A DNA stretch of 64,000 nucleotides from Flavobacterium glycines (GCF_900100165.1 NZ_FNEO01000007.1:62001-126000); one strand, 5' to 3'. Positions 13,945 through 23,996 are shown, counted from the first letter of the stretch. The notes: generated from the sequence alone by a model not told the origin. Numbers and translations are program-made.

Positions 13945-15225
13945 TTATTTTGTACTATCTTCTGTTTTTACTTTTTTATCCGGTCTGATAATCATTCGCA
14001 ATGAATTGTCTTTAGAGAAATAAGCAATCATCCAGTTGTAGAAAGTTTTTACTTTATTTCGGTAGGTAATCAATGAAATCAAGTGAATAAATAACCAAAT
14101 CATCCAGGCAAAAGTGCCTTTGAAATGCATTTTTGGCTTTGGTAAATCCACCACAGCTTTTGCTTTTCCAATGATGGCCATTGAACCTTTATCCACATAT
14201 TTAAACGGCACAAGTGCTTTTTTCTGAATTTCCAGTTTGATATTTTTAGCCAGATTAATTCCTTGTTGGATAGCCACCTGTGCTACCTGAGGATGTCCGT
14301 GAGGGAAAGCTTCATCATTAAATTGAATACAGGTATCACCAATAGCGTAAATATTAGCTGTACCTTCAATTTTATTAAAAGGGTCTGTTTTTAAACGTTT
14401 TCCACGACCATAACTCTCAGCAGGAATCCCTTTGAATTCACGTGCCGTAACTCCGGCTGCCCAAATTAAATTTTTTGTCTGAATGGTATCTCCGTTAGCA
14501 AAATGAACTGTATCATCAACATAATCAACCACATTGTTGTTCAATTTTACAATGACGCCTAAATCAGTAATGGCTTTATAAGTATCTTCCTGAGATTGTT
14601 TGCTCATTGGTGTCAACAAAGCCGGAGCTCCGTCAACCAGATAAATATTACTGGCCGTAGTTTCTAATTCAGGATATTCTTTTAAAAGGATGTTTTTACG
14701 CATTTCTGCAAACATTCCCGAAATTTCAACTCCTGTAGGGCCTCCTCCGGCAACTACAATAGTCAATAATTTTCGGCGTTTACGAATATCTTTAGTAATA
14801 GAAGCTTTTTCCAAATTTTTAAGCAAAGTGTTACGCATTACAATGGCATCATTCAGCGTTTTCATTGGAATGGCGTTCTTTTTTACGTTTTCCATACCAA
14901 AATAACTTGTCTCTGCTCCCGTTGCAAAAACCAATTTGTCGTATGATAACTCACCATTACTCAGGATTACTTTATTTTCAGCAGGTACTACTTCCAATAA
15001 TTCTCCTAAACGAAATTGTAGGTTCTTTTTGCCTGCGAAAAATTTTCTAAAAGGGTAACTGATACTTGATGGCTCCAAATAAGCCGTTGCTACCTGATAA
15101 ATAAGTGGTGGAAAAAAATTATAATTATTTTTATCAACCAGAGTCACGTGAACTCCATCCTGATTTAATAATTCTTTTGCCAGATTCATTCCTGCAAAAC
15201 CGCCTCCGATTATTACGATTTCCAT
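13945..15225 (-). CDS. ndh: Type II NADH dehydrogenase (NDH-2)
   Basis: A 426-aa FAD/NAD(P)-binding oxidoreductase. GGGFAGMNLAKELL (7-20) is the N-terminal FAD Rossmann motif, VVAGGGPTGVEISGMFAEM (about 157-175) the NADH-binding Rossmann motif, and NIYAIGDTC the second FAD motif. The C-terminal part (about 370-395) has a hydrophobic stretch, consistent with membrane association. It oxidises NADH and reduces menaquinone without pumping protons. Single gene with its own terminator. Confidence 0.9.
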   Translation of the reverse strand: MEIVIIGGGFAGMNLAKELLNQDGVHVTLVDKNNYNFFPPLIYQVATAYLEPSSISYPFRKFFAGKKNLQFRLGELLEVVPAENKVILSNGELSYDKLVFATGAETSYFGMENVKKNAIPMKTLNDAIVMRNTLLKNLEKASITKDIRKRRKLLTIVVAGGGPTGVEISGMFAEMRKNILLKEYPELETTASNIYLVDGAPALLTPMSKQSQEDTYKAITDLGVIVKLNNNVVDYVDDTVHFANGDTIQTKNLIWAAGVTAREFKGIPAESYGRGKRLKTDPFNKIEGTANIYAIGDTCIQFNDEAFPHGHPQVAQVAIQQGINLAKNIKLEIQKKALVPFKYVDKGSMAIIGKAKAVVDLPKPKMHFKGTFAWMIWLFIHLISLITYRNKVKTFYNWMIAYFSKDNSLRMIIRPDKKVKTEDSTK

Positions 15226-15286
15226 AATTTGTGACCATTTTTAGATTACACCTTCTGCTAGTTAGCAAAAGATGCTGAGTTTGTTT

Positions 15287-16627
15287 TTATTTTTTTTGTT
15301 TTAGTTTTTTTACTGGTTTTTCTATTGCCTGGTTTTTATTTTGCAATAAATGATGGGCTAGTATTTTTTCAATTAATTCATCCTTTGTCAAATGATGAAA
15401 AATGGTTTTGATTTTTGTTTTTAATTCGGTATCGACTTCGTGGTTGGGTTTTGTTTTAAAAATTTGTTTTGCCCAAAGTACCGTGTTGTTGTCTTCGATA
15501 CTGGCAACCGAAGGTTTTGCAAATGGTTTGAATTGGATACCTAATTCCCTTTCAAAATCAGCAATTTCAATTTCTTCTTCAGCCTGTAAAACGGTTAATG
15601 ACAATCCGTTCGCCCCTGCTCTTGCGGTTCTTCCGCTACGATGAACGTAATTTTCGTAAGTATCCGGCAAATGATAATTGACAACATAAGCAATTTCTTT
15701 TACGTCAATTCCTCTGGCAGCCAAATCAGTAGCCACTAATATATTAATATGTCCTTCGCGAAATTGCTCCATAATACGGTCACGAATTCCCTGAGTCAGA
15801 CTTCCGTGCAATGCTCCCGACGAAAAACGGTTGATCGCCAGATTTTTAGCTAATTTATTGACTGCAGCTTTGGTTTTACAAAAAATAATTCCGCGTTGTC
15901 CTTCTCTTGAATTCAAAAAGTGCATCAATACATCCAGTTTTTCAATTGGATCTACTACAATGTACTGATGATCAATCTGCTGATTTCCTGAAGTTTCCAT
16001 ATTGGCACTTACTTGCACTACATTTTTATGCAAATAATTCTGAATCAGTTGCTTTATCGTTCCCGACATAGTCGCCGAAAATAGATAAGTACGGTGCTTT
16101 TTAGGTAGTTCGGCAACAATTTCGTCTAAACTTTCCTTTAGAATACTCACCATTTCGTCAGCTTCGTCCAACACTAAGAACTGGGTTTCGGCTAGACTTA
16201 TGGCTTTTCGTTGCAATAAATCAATCAAACGTCCCGGAGTAGCCACCACAATATGTGTGGGATTACTTAATCGTTCAATTTGCGGTTTTATTGGGATTCC
16301 TCCGCAAGTTGCTGCAATTGAAACTTCCGGAAGATTTTGAGCAAAACTTTCTAAATTTTTAAAAACCTGATGTCCTAATTCTCTCGTAGGAACTAATATT
16401 ACAGCCTGTACAACGGGTTTCGAGCTATCGATTAATTGCAAAATCGGTAAACCAAAAGCAGCTGTTTTTCCCGTACCTGTTTTAGCTAATCCTACCAAAT
16501 CGGTTTGATTTGCTAAAAGCAATGGAATTGCCTGTTCCTGAATGGCTGTTGGGGCCACAAGATGCAATTCGTTCAGGGATTGTAATAGAGCTGTCGAAAT
16601 TCCTAAATCGGAGAATTGTTTTGACAT
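15287..16627 (-). CDS. DEAD-box ATP-dependent RNA helicase
   Basis: A 446-aa SF2 helicase with all core motifs: Q-motif around F5 and PTAIQEQAIP, Walker A AKTGTGKT (48-55), PTRELGHQV, TPGRLID, DEAD (154-157), SAT, and RGIDVKEIAYVVNYHLP with HRSGRTARAG. The short Lys-rich C-terminal tail (VKKLKQKK) suits RNA binding. It probably unwinds RNA duplexes in ribosome assembly or cold adaptation. It lies 16 bases after the RadD-like helicase gene, probably the same transcript. Confidence 0.9.
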   Translation of the reverse strand: MSKQFSDLGISTALLQSLNELHLVAPTAIQEQAIPLLLANQTDLVGLAKTGTGKTAAFGLPILQLIDSSKPVVQAVILVPTRELGHQVFKNLESFAQNLPEVSIAATCGGIPIKPQIERLSNPTHIVVATPGRLIDLLQRKAISLAETQFLVLDEADEMVSILKESLDEIVAELPKKHRTYLFSATMSGTIKQLIQNYLHKNVVQVSANMETSGNQQIDHQYIVVDPIEKLDVLMHFLNSREGQRGIIFCKTKAAVNKLAKNLAINRFSSGALHGSLTQGIRDRIMEQFREGHINILVATDLAARGIDVKEIAYVVNYHLPDTYENYVHRSGRTARAGANGLSLTVLQAEEEIEIADFERELGIQFKPFAKPSVASIEDNNTVLWAKQIFKTKPNHEVDTELKTKIKTIFHHLTKDELIEKILAHHLLQNKNQAIEKPVKKLKQKK

Positions 16628-16643
16628 TTTTTTGTTTTTAGTA

Positions 16644-18194
16644 TTAATCTTCGTCTTCGTCAGGTTCGTTCATGATTTTCTCACGATACTTCTTCCCTAT
16701 CAACAAGGTTAATTTTTGTTTATAATCGTCTACTAGCCATTCACGGTAGTTTTTGCTACATTGGCTTAAGCATTTCGCATAACGCTTAATACGACATTCA
16801 ATATCATCATCTAATTCCTTAGACAATAATTTAGCTTCCTGTAAAGTTTCGGTATTGTAAACACACATGGTAGCGTGTTGATCCAATGATTTATCAAGTA
16901 CTACTTTAGAACGTAAATTTTGTTTGATAGCTAATTTATGTTCTTCATCAACATCAAAAGTCACATCTTCCGTTTTACTGAACTTAGCTCTTAACTCAGG
17001 AGGCATGGTGTATTTAAAATACATCTCAATTTCGGCATCATCACGTAAATTTTCCAGATAAAATTCAGGTGATTTGAAAATGTGCTGCCAGTTTACCGGT
17101 TCACTCCAAAGTCCAAAACGAGCGGCATTGTTACCTAAATCGATAACGGAAAATTCATCTTTCCCCGGTAATTTACGGGAACCACGACCAATCATTTGAA
17201 AATATAAAGTCAATGATTTTGTCGCACGGTTTAATATGATGGTTTCTACTGTTGGTTCGTCAAAACCGGTTGTCAAAATCCCTACCGAAGTAAGAATAGC
17301 ATCTTTGGTGTGTTTGAACCAATGTAAAATTTCTTTTCTTTCTTCGTTACTGCTGGTGTTATCTAAATGGCGAATAGCATATCCTGCTTCTCTGAAAGTT
17401 TCATATACATACAATGATGTATTGATACCGTTATTGAAAATCAGTGTTTTTTTGCCCAATGATCTCTCAGTATACGCATGCAATAATTTTTCCTGCATCA
17501 AAGTATTCGTATACAAATCATCAGAAGATTTAACGGTATAATCTCCGTTGATACCTACTTTTAATGAAGTTAAACCTACATCATAGCTGTAAGTGGTAGC
17601 TTTGGCTAAAAAGCCTTTTTCAATTAATGAACCAATAGTATCTCCTACAATTAACTCATTATAACTTTGATTCATTGGCAATTTTATGTTAGAACTCAAC
17701 GGCGTAGCGGTTACTCCTAATATAAAAGCATTGGCAAATGAATTTAATAATTTTCTAAATGAATTATAATGTGCCTCGTCAATAATAACCAAACCGATGT
17801 TATCCAATAACAATTTCTCGTCGTTGATTCGGTTTTTAAGGGTTTCTACCATGGCAACAAAGCAAGAATACTCGTGTTGATCCGGTAAATCTTTTACTTT
17901 GCTATTGATAATTTTATTTTTAACGCCAAAACCTTTTAACATCTTGGAAGTTTGTTTACACAACTCAATTCGGTGTGTTAAAACAACTACTTTTTTATCG
18001 TGTTTAGACAGGTAACGGCGAACAATTTCAGAGAATATTACTGTTTTTCCTCCTCCGGTAGGCAGCTGGTATAATAAGTGGTGTTTTTCAGGACCATTAT
18101 CGATACGCTCAAAAATGGCATCGATATCACCCTGTTGGTAGGCATAAAGTTCTTTTTTTTCTTCCTTTTCTATTTCTATCGTACTTTCGAACAT
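16644..18194 (-). CDS. DEAH-type SF2 helicase, RadD-like
   Basis: A 516-aa superfamily 2 helicase with QLPTGGGKT (43-51), THRIEL, DEAH (139-142), FILGVTATPL, TTGFDEPTVETIILNRAT and QMIGRGSRKL. The organisation resembles RadD/YejH, which acts in DNA repair and branch migration. The C-terminal about 120 residues are charged and contain a Cys pair region (RYAKCLSQCSKN). First gene of a two-helicase operon; the -7 box is TATTTTTG on the minus strand (18222-18215). Confidence 0.8.
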   Translation of the reverse strand: MFESTIEIEKEEKKELYAYQQGDIDAIFERIDNGPEKHHLLYQLPTGGGKTVIFSEIVRRYLSKHDKKVVVLTHRIELCKQTSKMLKGFGVKNKIINSKVKDLPDQHEYSCFVAMVETLKNRINDEKLLLDNIGLVIIDEAHYNSFRKLLNSFANAFILGVTATPLSSNIKLPMNQSYNELIVGDTIGSLIEKGFLAKATTYSYDVGLTSLKVGINGDYTVKSSDDLYTNTLMQEKLLHAYTERSLGKKTLIFNNGINTSLYVYETFREAGYAIRHLDNTSSNEERKEILHWFKHTKDAILTSVGILTTGFDEPTVETIILNRATKSLTLYFQMIGRGSRKLPGKDEFSVIDLGNNAARFGLWSEPVNWQHIFKSPEFYLENLRDDAEIEMYFKYTMPPELRAKFSKTEDVTFDVDEEHKLAIKQNLRSKVVLDKSLDQHATMCVYNTETLQEAKLLSKELDDDIECRIKRYAKCLSQCSKNYREWLVDDYKQKLTLLIGKKYREKIMNEPDEDED

Positions 18195-18214
18195 TTGTTT
18201 TTGTTGAATTTTTG

Positions 18215-18222
18215 CAAAAATA
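18215..18222 (-). promoter_or_regulatory. -7 box of the helicase operon
   Basis: TATTTTTG on the minus strand fits TAnnTTTG and lies about 20 bases before the ATG at 18194. No convincing -33 TTTG at the normal distance. Confidence 0.4.
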
Positions 18223-18298
18223 CGTCTAAAAAACAGTTATCCTGTTATATTTAATTTAAATTATTAACTCAATTTGAAATAATTTGATTTACACCTTC

Positions 18299-18817
18299 TT
18301 ATTCGTTAATTCGCTCTATAATTTTTAAAAAATCATTCTTATTTTTCCATTTTTGCTCGGTAATTTCCTCAAAAATCGCAGTTATTCTACTTTTAAATTC
18401 ACTTAAAATACCGTTTGCAATTAAAAATTGAACTGCTTGTTCAAAAGAATTGAACATACTTTTATAAAAAGCATCTTGTTTAATAGGAGTTTCGGCCGAA
18501 AATGTTTGAGCTATTTCGATAGTGTACAACATCACATCGGCAATTACGAAGGAATCAACCCCTAATGTGATAAAATGTTTGATGTATTTTTGGGCAACAG
18601 AACGGCGCATTTTAGCCCTTTTAGTTTTTCCTGTTGGAAAATATTCGTTGGAGATTTTTAATTTAGCTTCTAACAACAATTTGTCTTCTTTTGGATTAAA
18701 AACAAAATCGTAATATTCTTTTACAGGGGAAAATTTATCGTATAGTTCCAACAACTGCTCCTGAAGTTGTTCTCTATCGAGTTCTCCTAAATATTTCTTT
18801 AAATCCCTTTTGCTCAT
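18299..18817 (-). CDS. DUF6155-like cytoplasmic protein, 172 aa
   Basis: Starts MSKRDLKKYLGELDREQLQEQLLELYDKF and continues VKEYYDFVFNPKED, a pattern I associate with the DUF6155 family, also found in Firmicutes. All-helical, no signal peptide or membrane segment. Function unknown. The minus-strand box TACATTTG (18844-18837), 20 bases before the ATG, probably drives it. Confidence 0.65.
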   Translation of the reverse strand: MSKRDLKKYLGELDREQLQEQLLELYDKFSPVKEYYDFVFNPKEDKLLLEAKLKISNEYFPTGKTKRAKMRRSVAQKYIKHFITLGVDSFVIADVMLYTIEIAQTFSAETPIKQDAFYKSMFNSFEQAVQFLIANGILSEFKSRITAIFEEITEQKWKNKNDFLKIIERINE

Positions 18818-18922
18818 TGTTAAAGTTTTATGATTGCAAATGTAAATTACTTTGGGTTTTTATTAACGGGAAAATCGATGATAATCATTATTTTTGGCAC
18901 GTAAATATTTAAAATAATATCC

Positions 18923-19219
18923 ATGCTTAAGATTTTTAAAATTACTGCTGTCCTTGAAGGAATATCTTTTTTAGTATTAATTGCTAACATGATTATTCTT
19001 AAATCAAATAACCCGGAACTTTATCACACAATTGTACGTCCTTTTGGATTAGGACATGGAGCTTTGTTTATTGGTTATATTGTATTGGCTTTTTTGTTGA
19101 AAAAAGAACAAAATTGGAGTCAAAAAGACTTAGGGATTATTCTAATTGCTTCTTTAATTCCATTTGGTACTTTTTATATAGAAAAGAAATACTGCAAAAG
19201 TTTGGTTTTATCAAAATAA
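18923..19219 (+). CDS. DUF3817 integral membrane protein, 98 aa
   Basis: Three hydrophobic segments and the family features EGISFLVLI near the start and the RPFGLGHGALFIGYIVL motif in the second helix. DUF3817 proteins are small integral membrane proteins of unknown role, often found singly. A possible -7 box TATTTTTG is at 18889-18896. Ends before a strong terminator at 19245. Confidence 0.8.
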   Translation: MLKIFKITAVLEGISFLVLIANMIILKSNNPELYHTIVRPFGLGHGALFIGYIVLAFLLKKEQNWSQKDLGIILIASLIPFGTFYIEKKYCKSLVLSK

Positions 19220-19244
19220 TAAGGACAAAACTATAATAATTAAG

Positions 19245-19275
19245 AACCGCTAATTCACCAATTAGCGGTTTTATT
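19245..19275 (+). terminator. Rho-independent terminator
   Basis: AACCGCTAATT (19245-19255), loop CACC, AATTAGCGGTT (19260-19270), then TTATTTT. Ends the DUF3817 gene. Confidence 0.85.
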
Positions 19276-19396
19276 TTGTAACAATCTGATTTTTAAGTAG
19301 TATCTGTTTCTGGTTGTTAAATATTGAATCACAGTAGATATTTACTTTAAAATAAAACTTCTTCAAGTATTTTTTTGCTATATTTAAGAAAAAAAG

Positions 19397-19801
19397 ATGA
19401 GCCAGAGAGATAGTTTTTTAAGCGAGTTTAGAGGTGCAGCTATCGGTAGCGTAAGCACCCAATCTTCAAGTGATGAAATTTTTCAGAATGAAGTTTTGAG
19501 ACCCATATTAAAACTACAAAATGATTTATTCATTGCTTCTTTTCATAATTTCATAAATAAATACAAACGGGATTTCTATTCGCTGAGTGTCGAAAAAAAA
19601 TTGACAATCATAGAAAACGCGATTCAAAAAGACATCAAGTTTAGAAATGCCTTAAAAGGAATGATTATTGCCCTGTTTACCGTTGATGAATATTCAATTT
19701 ATATCAGGAACTCATCGAGTTTAAACAAACGCATGATGAACATGCTCATTGAAAGATTAAAAAACCAAGTACAATTATTTGATAAAAGTTTGGTTGAATA
19801 A
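19397..19801 (+). CDS. Conserved hypothetical protein, 134 aa
   Basis: Cytoplasmic, mostly helical protein starting MSQRDSFLSEFRGAAIGSVS. The middle contains LQNDLFIASFHNF and IQKDIKFRNALKGMIIALFT, which look well packed and conserved, so I take it as a genuine family of this lineage. I see no catalytic motif and no glyoxalase-type metal ligands. Flanked by strong hairpins on both sides, so probably monocistronic. Confidence 0.6.
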   Translation: MSQRDSFLSEFRGAAIGSVSTQSSSDEIFQNEVLRPILKLQNDLFIASFHNFINKYKRDFYSLSVEKKLTIIENAIQKDIKFRNALKGMIIALFTVDEYSIYIRNSSSLNKRMMNMLIERLKNQVQLFDKSLVE

Positions 19802-19853
19802 ACAGCTTTTTTTTAAATACAATTCCGCTGTAAATTTACTTAAAATCAATTTT

Positions 19854-19910
19854 GGGTTAATTAAAGAATCATACTGTTATTGTTTTGATTCTTTAATTAA
19901 CCCAATCTTT
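19854..19910. terminator. Large perfect hairpin terminator
   Basis: An 18-bp perfect stem, GGGTTAATTAAAGAATCA (19854-19871) with its complement at 19886-19903, around a 14-base loop, then AATCTTTTT. It ends the 134-aa gene. The rest of 19802-20179 is AT-rich with a possible TAGATTTG -7 box at 20052-20059; I see no further gene in it. Confidence 0.7.
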
Positions 19911-20179
19911 TTATTGCTTTAACAGAAGAATTAGATGTTAACAAATTGGTTTAAAATAATCTGTTTTAAACCTTAAAAATCAGAAATGTATTCAGCAAAG
20001 ATAAAGAGAGTATTATCTTTTGGTTAAAATTAAAAAACGCTATTCTATATATAGATTTGATGTCATTTATTTGGTTATGATTAATAAAAAACAGGAGTTA
20101 TTAAAAGGGTATTAAAACGTGTTTTTTGCTAATTCAACAGAGAAATAAGAAACCAAAATAAATACTTAATCCAGAATAT

Positions 20180-20893
20180 ATGAATGAGCGTTATTATAAG
20201 TGGTATTCTCCTAATTTGAGTCGAAATACTGAGATGCTGGTTTTTGGACATTCGGGCTATCCTGTGATTTTATTCCCTACTTCTATGGGGATTTTTCATG
20301 AAAATAAAGACATGGGATTAATTGAGTCTGCAAGATGGTATATCGAACAAGGACTAATCCAAATTTATTGTCCTGACAGCATAGATAAAGACAGTTTTTA
20401 TAACAAACGAATCCATCCTGAACACCGCATACAAAATCACGATTGTTATGATAAAATGTTGTGTCACGAAATCATTGAAAAAGTAAGACATAATACCCCA
20501 ACTGCAAAAGTAGCTGTTGCTGGTTGCAGTTTTGGAGGTTATCATGCCAGTAATTTTGCTTTCAGGCATCCGGGATATGTAAGTCATTTGTTTTGTATGA
20601 GTGGTATTTTTAATATCAAAAGTTATTTGGACGGTTTCTACAATGACAACGTTTTTTATCATTGTCCTGAAGATTATTTACCGGGACTTCAGGATTATGA
20701 ATTGCAGAATATGGATATTGCCCTTGGAACATCAAACTGGGATATTTGTTTTGATGCCAATTTAAAAATGAGCCATTTACTGAATCAAAAAAACATGAAT
20801 CACTGGCTGGATATCCGTCAAAACAGGGAACACGACTGGCCGCTTTGGAAAGAGATGTTTCCTCATTATTTATCCCGAATAAAATTTGCATAA
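20180..20893 (+). CDS. Alpha/beta-hydrolase esterase
   Basis: A 237-aa cytoplasmic esterase of the D-esterase/acyl-hydrolase type. GCSFGG (115-120) gives the nucleophile S117, and REHDWPLW near the C-terminus provides the likely catalytic His. GHSGYPVILFPTSMG forms the oxyanion-side strand. It heads a plus-strand run with ATP-grasp, GCS2 ligase and amidotransferase genes, so it may hydrolyse or transfer an acyl group of the product. The exact substrate is unknown. Confidence 0.75.
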   Translation: MNERYYKWYSPNLSRNTEMLVFGHSGYPVILFPTSMGIFHENKDMGLIESARWYIEQGLIQIYCPDSIDKDSFYNKRIHPEHRIQNHDCYDKMLCHEIIEKVRHNTPTAKVAVAGCSFGGYHASNFAFRHPGYVSHLFCMSGIFNIKSYLDGFYNDNVFYHCPEDYLPGLQDYELQNMDIALGTSNWDICFDANLKMSHLLNQKNMNHWLDIRQNREHDWPLWKEMFPHYLSRIKFA

Positions 20894-20939
20894 ACTCAAA
20901 ACCAATACAATTATAAAATAGTAAACGAAACTAAATCGT

Positions 20940-21887
20940 ATGAAGAAAATTGGAATTCTATTTGGAATGGAAGACACCTTTCCGCAAGCTTTTATTGACA
21001 GGGTAAATTCAAAAAACGAAAAAGATATTATAGCTGAAGCTGTATCAATAGATAAAGTAATACAAAATAAAGGAGGCGAATATGCCGTGATTATTGATAG
21101 AATTTCGCAGGACGTGCCCTTTTATCGTGCCTTTCTTAAAAATGCCGCATTAACCGGGACGAATGTTATTAATAATCCGTTTTGGTGGAGTGCCGATGAT
21201 AAATTTTTTAATAATGCCTTAGCCGACACCTTGGGAGTTCCATTGCCTAATACCGTTATTATTCCTTCGGCTGAACACCCAACGGATACCAATTCTAATT
21301 CATTTCGAAATCTCAAATATCCTTTAGACTGGGAAGGAATTTTTGATTATGTTAAATTTCCGGCTTATATGAAACCGTATGCAGGCGGTGGATGGAAACA
21401 TGTTTACCGACTTGAAAATAAAGAAGAATTTTGGGAAAAACATCAGCAAACCGGGCAACTTGTAATGTTATTACAAGAGGAAATTGTTTTTACCGAATAT
21501 TTCAGAGTGTATTGTTTAGGCGCAAAGGCGGTTAAAATTATGAGATACGAACCCAGAAACGAACCGCATTTACGTTATGTACACGATGGTCCTGCTATAG
21601 ACAAAAAATTATCTGCAACTATTAAAGATTACACTATTAAACTCTGCAAAGGTCTGGGTTATGATTTTAATACGGTAGAATTTGCGGTCCGTGATGGGAT
21701 TCCTTATGCAATCGATTTTGGAAATCCTGCTCCCGATGCTGATGTCAATTCAGTAGGTGAAGAAAATTTTGAGTGGGTGGTTGAAGAAGCTGCAAAAATG
21801 GCCATTGCCTCCGCAAAAAAGCAAAAGCCCGGAAAAATAAATTTAACATGGGGAACTTTCATTAAAGAAGCCGTAATAACTAAATAA
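20940..21887 (+). CDS. ATP-grasp ligase (RimK-like)
   Basis: 315-aa ATP-grasp protein. The nucleotide-binding lysine lies in FPAYMKPYAGGGWKHVYRL (about 140-158), the acidic strand in VMLLQEEIVFTEYFRVYCLG, and the metal-binding end in NTVEFAVRDGIPYAIDFGNP (about 240-259). Such enzymes form an amide between an acyl phosphate and an amine. It lies 46 bases after the esterase and 75 bases before the GCS2 ligase, in the same direction. No substrate can be deduced from the sequence. Confidence 0.75.
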   Translation: MKKIGILFGMEDTFPQAFIDRVNSKNEKDIIAEAVSIDKVIQNKGGEYAVIIDRISQDVPFYRAFLKNAALTGTNVINNPFWWSADDKFFNNALADTLGVPLPNTVIIPSAEHPTDTNSNSFRNLKYPLDWEGIFDYVKFPAYMKPYAGGGWKHVYRLENKEEFWEKHQQTGQLVMLLQEEIVFTEYFRVYCLGAKAVKIMRYEPRNEPHLRYVHDGPAIDKKLSATIKDYTIKLCKGLGYDFNTVEFAVRDGIPYAIDFGNPAPDADVNSVGEENFEWVVEEAAKMAIASAKKQKPGKINLTWGTFIKEAVITK

Positions 21888-21962
21888 AACCACAGCTAAG
21901 AAGTATTTTTTTTATAGATTAGTATTTATAGAAAAAACCACGATTAAATTATAGAATTGAGA

Positions 21963-23069
21963 ATGAAAAAATTGCCTGTTTTTACTCTTGGTATTGAAGA
22001 AGAGTACCAAATTATAGATCCCGAAACCAGGGATTTGCGTTCCCATTTATCAAAAATTGTAGATGGAGCGAAAATACTTTTAAACGAACAGGTAAAGGCC
22101 GAAATGCACCAGTCGGTTGTGGAAGTAGGAACTAATATCTGTAAAAATGTAAAAGAAGCCGAATGTGAGATTAAATTCCTGAGGACTAAAATTGTGGAAT
22201 TAGCCGAAAAACAAGGACTTATTGTAGGTGGAGCCGGAACTCATCCGTTTTCAAAATGGCAGGATCAGCCCATAACCGATGACCCGCGTTATCATAATAT
22301 CATCAACGAATTGCAGGATGCAGCGCGTTCCAATTTAATTTTTGGGATGCACTGTCATGTGGGAATCGAAAACCGCGAAGTAGGTTTAAAATTAATCAAT
22401 CAGGCTTGTTATTTCCTGCCACATATTTTTGCATTATCTACTAATTCTCCTTTTTGGGAAGGAAGACAAACAGGTTATAAATCCTATAGAACCAAAGTTT
22501 TTGATAAGTTTCCCAGAACAGGACTTCCTGAATATTTTGATTCGGTAGCTTCTTATGATAATTTTTTAAATACGCTGGTAAAAACCAATTGTATCGATAA
22601 TCCTAAAAAAATCTGGTGGGATTTGCGCCTGCATCCATTTTATGATACTATCGAATTCCGTATTTGCGATATGGCATTAACGGTTGAAGAAACCATGTGT
22701 ATCGTATCTATTATTCAGGCTATTGTAGCCAAATTATATCGTATCAATACTCAGAATTTAAAGTTTAGTTCTTATCGGTTGGCACTGATAAAAGAGAATA
22801 AATTCCGTGCCGCCCGTTACGGAATTGAAGGTAATTTGATTGATTTTGGACTTCAAAAAGAAGTAGAAACTAAATTACTAATCATAGAATTATTGGACTT
22901 TATTGATGATGTTGTAGACGAATTAGGAAGTCGGGAGCATGTTAACTATGCCAGAGAAATTCTGAAAAATGGTACCGGTGCCGATAAACAATTAGTCGTT
23001 TTTGAAAAAACAAAAGATTTGAAAAAGGTAGTTGATTTTATAACGACCGAATTTACTAAAGGTTTGTAA
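21963..23069 (+). CDS. GCS2-type carboxylate-amine ligase (YbdK-like)
   Basis: 368 aa from the ATG at 21963; a TTG six bases upstream is unlikely. Family motifs of glutamate-cysteine ligase 2/YbdK are clear: FTLGIEEEYQIIDPETRDL at the start, EMHQSVVEVGTN, GGAGTHPFSKW, FGMHCHVGIENR and WDLRLHPFYDTIEFRICDM. It condenses a carboxylate with an amine using ATP. Physiological substrates of most YbdK proteins are unknown. Its neighbours make an amino-acid conjugate or small peptide likely. Confidence 0.85.
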   Translation: MKKLPVFTLGIEEEYQIIDPETRDLRSHLSKIVDGAKILLNEQVKAEMHQSVVEVGTNICKNVKEAECEIKFLRTKIVELAEKQGLIVGGAGTHPFSKWQDQPITDDPRYHNIINELQDAARSNLIFGMHCHVGIENREVGLKLINQACYFLPHIFALSTNSPFWEGRQTGYKSYRTKVFDKFPRTGLPEYFDSVASYDNFLNTLVKTNCIDNPKKIWWDLRLHPFYDTIEFRICDMALTVEETMCIVSIIQAIVAKLYRINTQNLKFSSYRLALIKENKFRAARYGIEGNLIDFGLQKEVETKLLIIELLDFIDDVVDELGSREHVNYAREILKNGTGADKQLVVFEKTKDLKKVVDFITTEFTKGL

Positions 23070-23165
23070 ATTATTATCTTATCTTTGAGTAATTGTTTTT
23101 TTAATAGAAATAAATGAGATGAATAGAACTGAAAATGAAGCTAAAAAAACAAAAATAATAAGCTT

Positions 23166-23996
23166 ATGAAGAAGAAAAGCATAACAATAGCAATATTGGA
23201 TATGTACAATGGAGAACCTAATCAGGGAATGCGTTGTATTATTGATATTGTGAATCGGTTTGCATCTTTTGTGAATTTTAAAATATTTGATGTACGGGGA
23301 AAAGCGGAATTGCCCGAAATAGATCAGTTTGATATTTATATTTCGACCGGAGGACCGGGAAATCCGTTGGAGGGCGATGGAAATTGGGATGTTAAATTTT
23401 ACGCTTTTATTGATGAAATTGTAAAGTGGAATAATGAAAATCCAATAAAAAAACACGTTTTGTTTATTTGTCATTCTTTTCAAATGGCGTGTAAACACTT
23501 TGAACTGGCTGAAATCACCAAAAGAAATGATACTTCCTATGGCGTAATGCGTATTCATAAAACGGCCGATGGATTGGCAGATCCTTTATATGAAGGTTTG
23601 TCCGACCCTTTTTATGCAATTGATTCCAGAGATTATCAGGTGGTGCAACCCAAACTAAGTGTTTTTGCTAAAAAAGGAGCTAAAATTATTTCACTCGAAA
23701 AAATACGGGACAATGTACAGTACGAAAGAGCTATTATGGGAGTACGTTTTACAGATCATTTAGTAGGTACTCAATTTCATCCCGAAGCCGATCCTATTAG
23801 TTTTCTTTCGCATTTGAGAAATAAGGAAACTAAAGATAAAATAAGGAAAATGAAAGGCAAAAGAAAATTTAGAAATATGCTTGAAGATTTGTTAGATGAC
23901 GATAAAATTTATAAAACCAACGAAACGCTAATCCCAAATTTTCTCCGCTCCGCTATAACTGACCTGATACAATCTAAAAAAATCATGTCAAATTAA
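23166..23996 (+). CDS. Class I glutamine amidotransferase
   Basis: 276-aa GATase1-fold protein with the Cys-His-Glu triad: C102 in LFICHSFQM (the usual GxCxG context is altered to ICHSF) and H205/E207 in TQFHPEADP. STGGPGNP is the oxyanion-loop strand. A C-terminal Lys/Arg-rich helical extension (about 220-276) is beyond the normal domain. It would release ammonia from glutamine for amide formation by a partner ligase, or hydrolyse a gamma-glutamyl intermediate. Located between the GCS2 ligase and the 396-aa ligase-like gene. Confidence 0.8.
   Translation: MKKKSITIAILDMYNGEPNQGMRCIIDIVNRFASFVNFKIFDVRGKAELPEIDQFDIYISTGGPGNPLEGDGNWDVKFYAFIDEIVKWNNENPIKKHVLFICHSFQMACKHFELAEITKRNDTSYGVMRIHKTADGLADPLYEGLSDPFYAIDSRDYQVVQPKLSVFAKKGAKIISLEKIRDNVQYERAIMGVRFTDHLVGTQFHPEADPISFLSHLRNKETKDKIRKMKGKRKFRNMLEDLLDDDKIYKTNETLIPNFLRSAITDLIQSKKIMSN

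Noticed and set aside
23079..23558. 159-codon minus-strand frame over the amidotransferase gene
   Set aside because: Antisense to a gene with an intact Cys-His-Glu triad, and its translation is unlike any protein domain.
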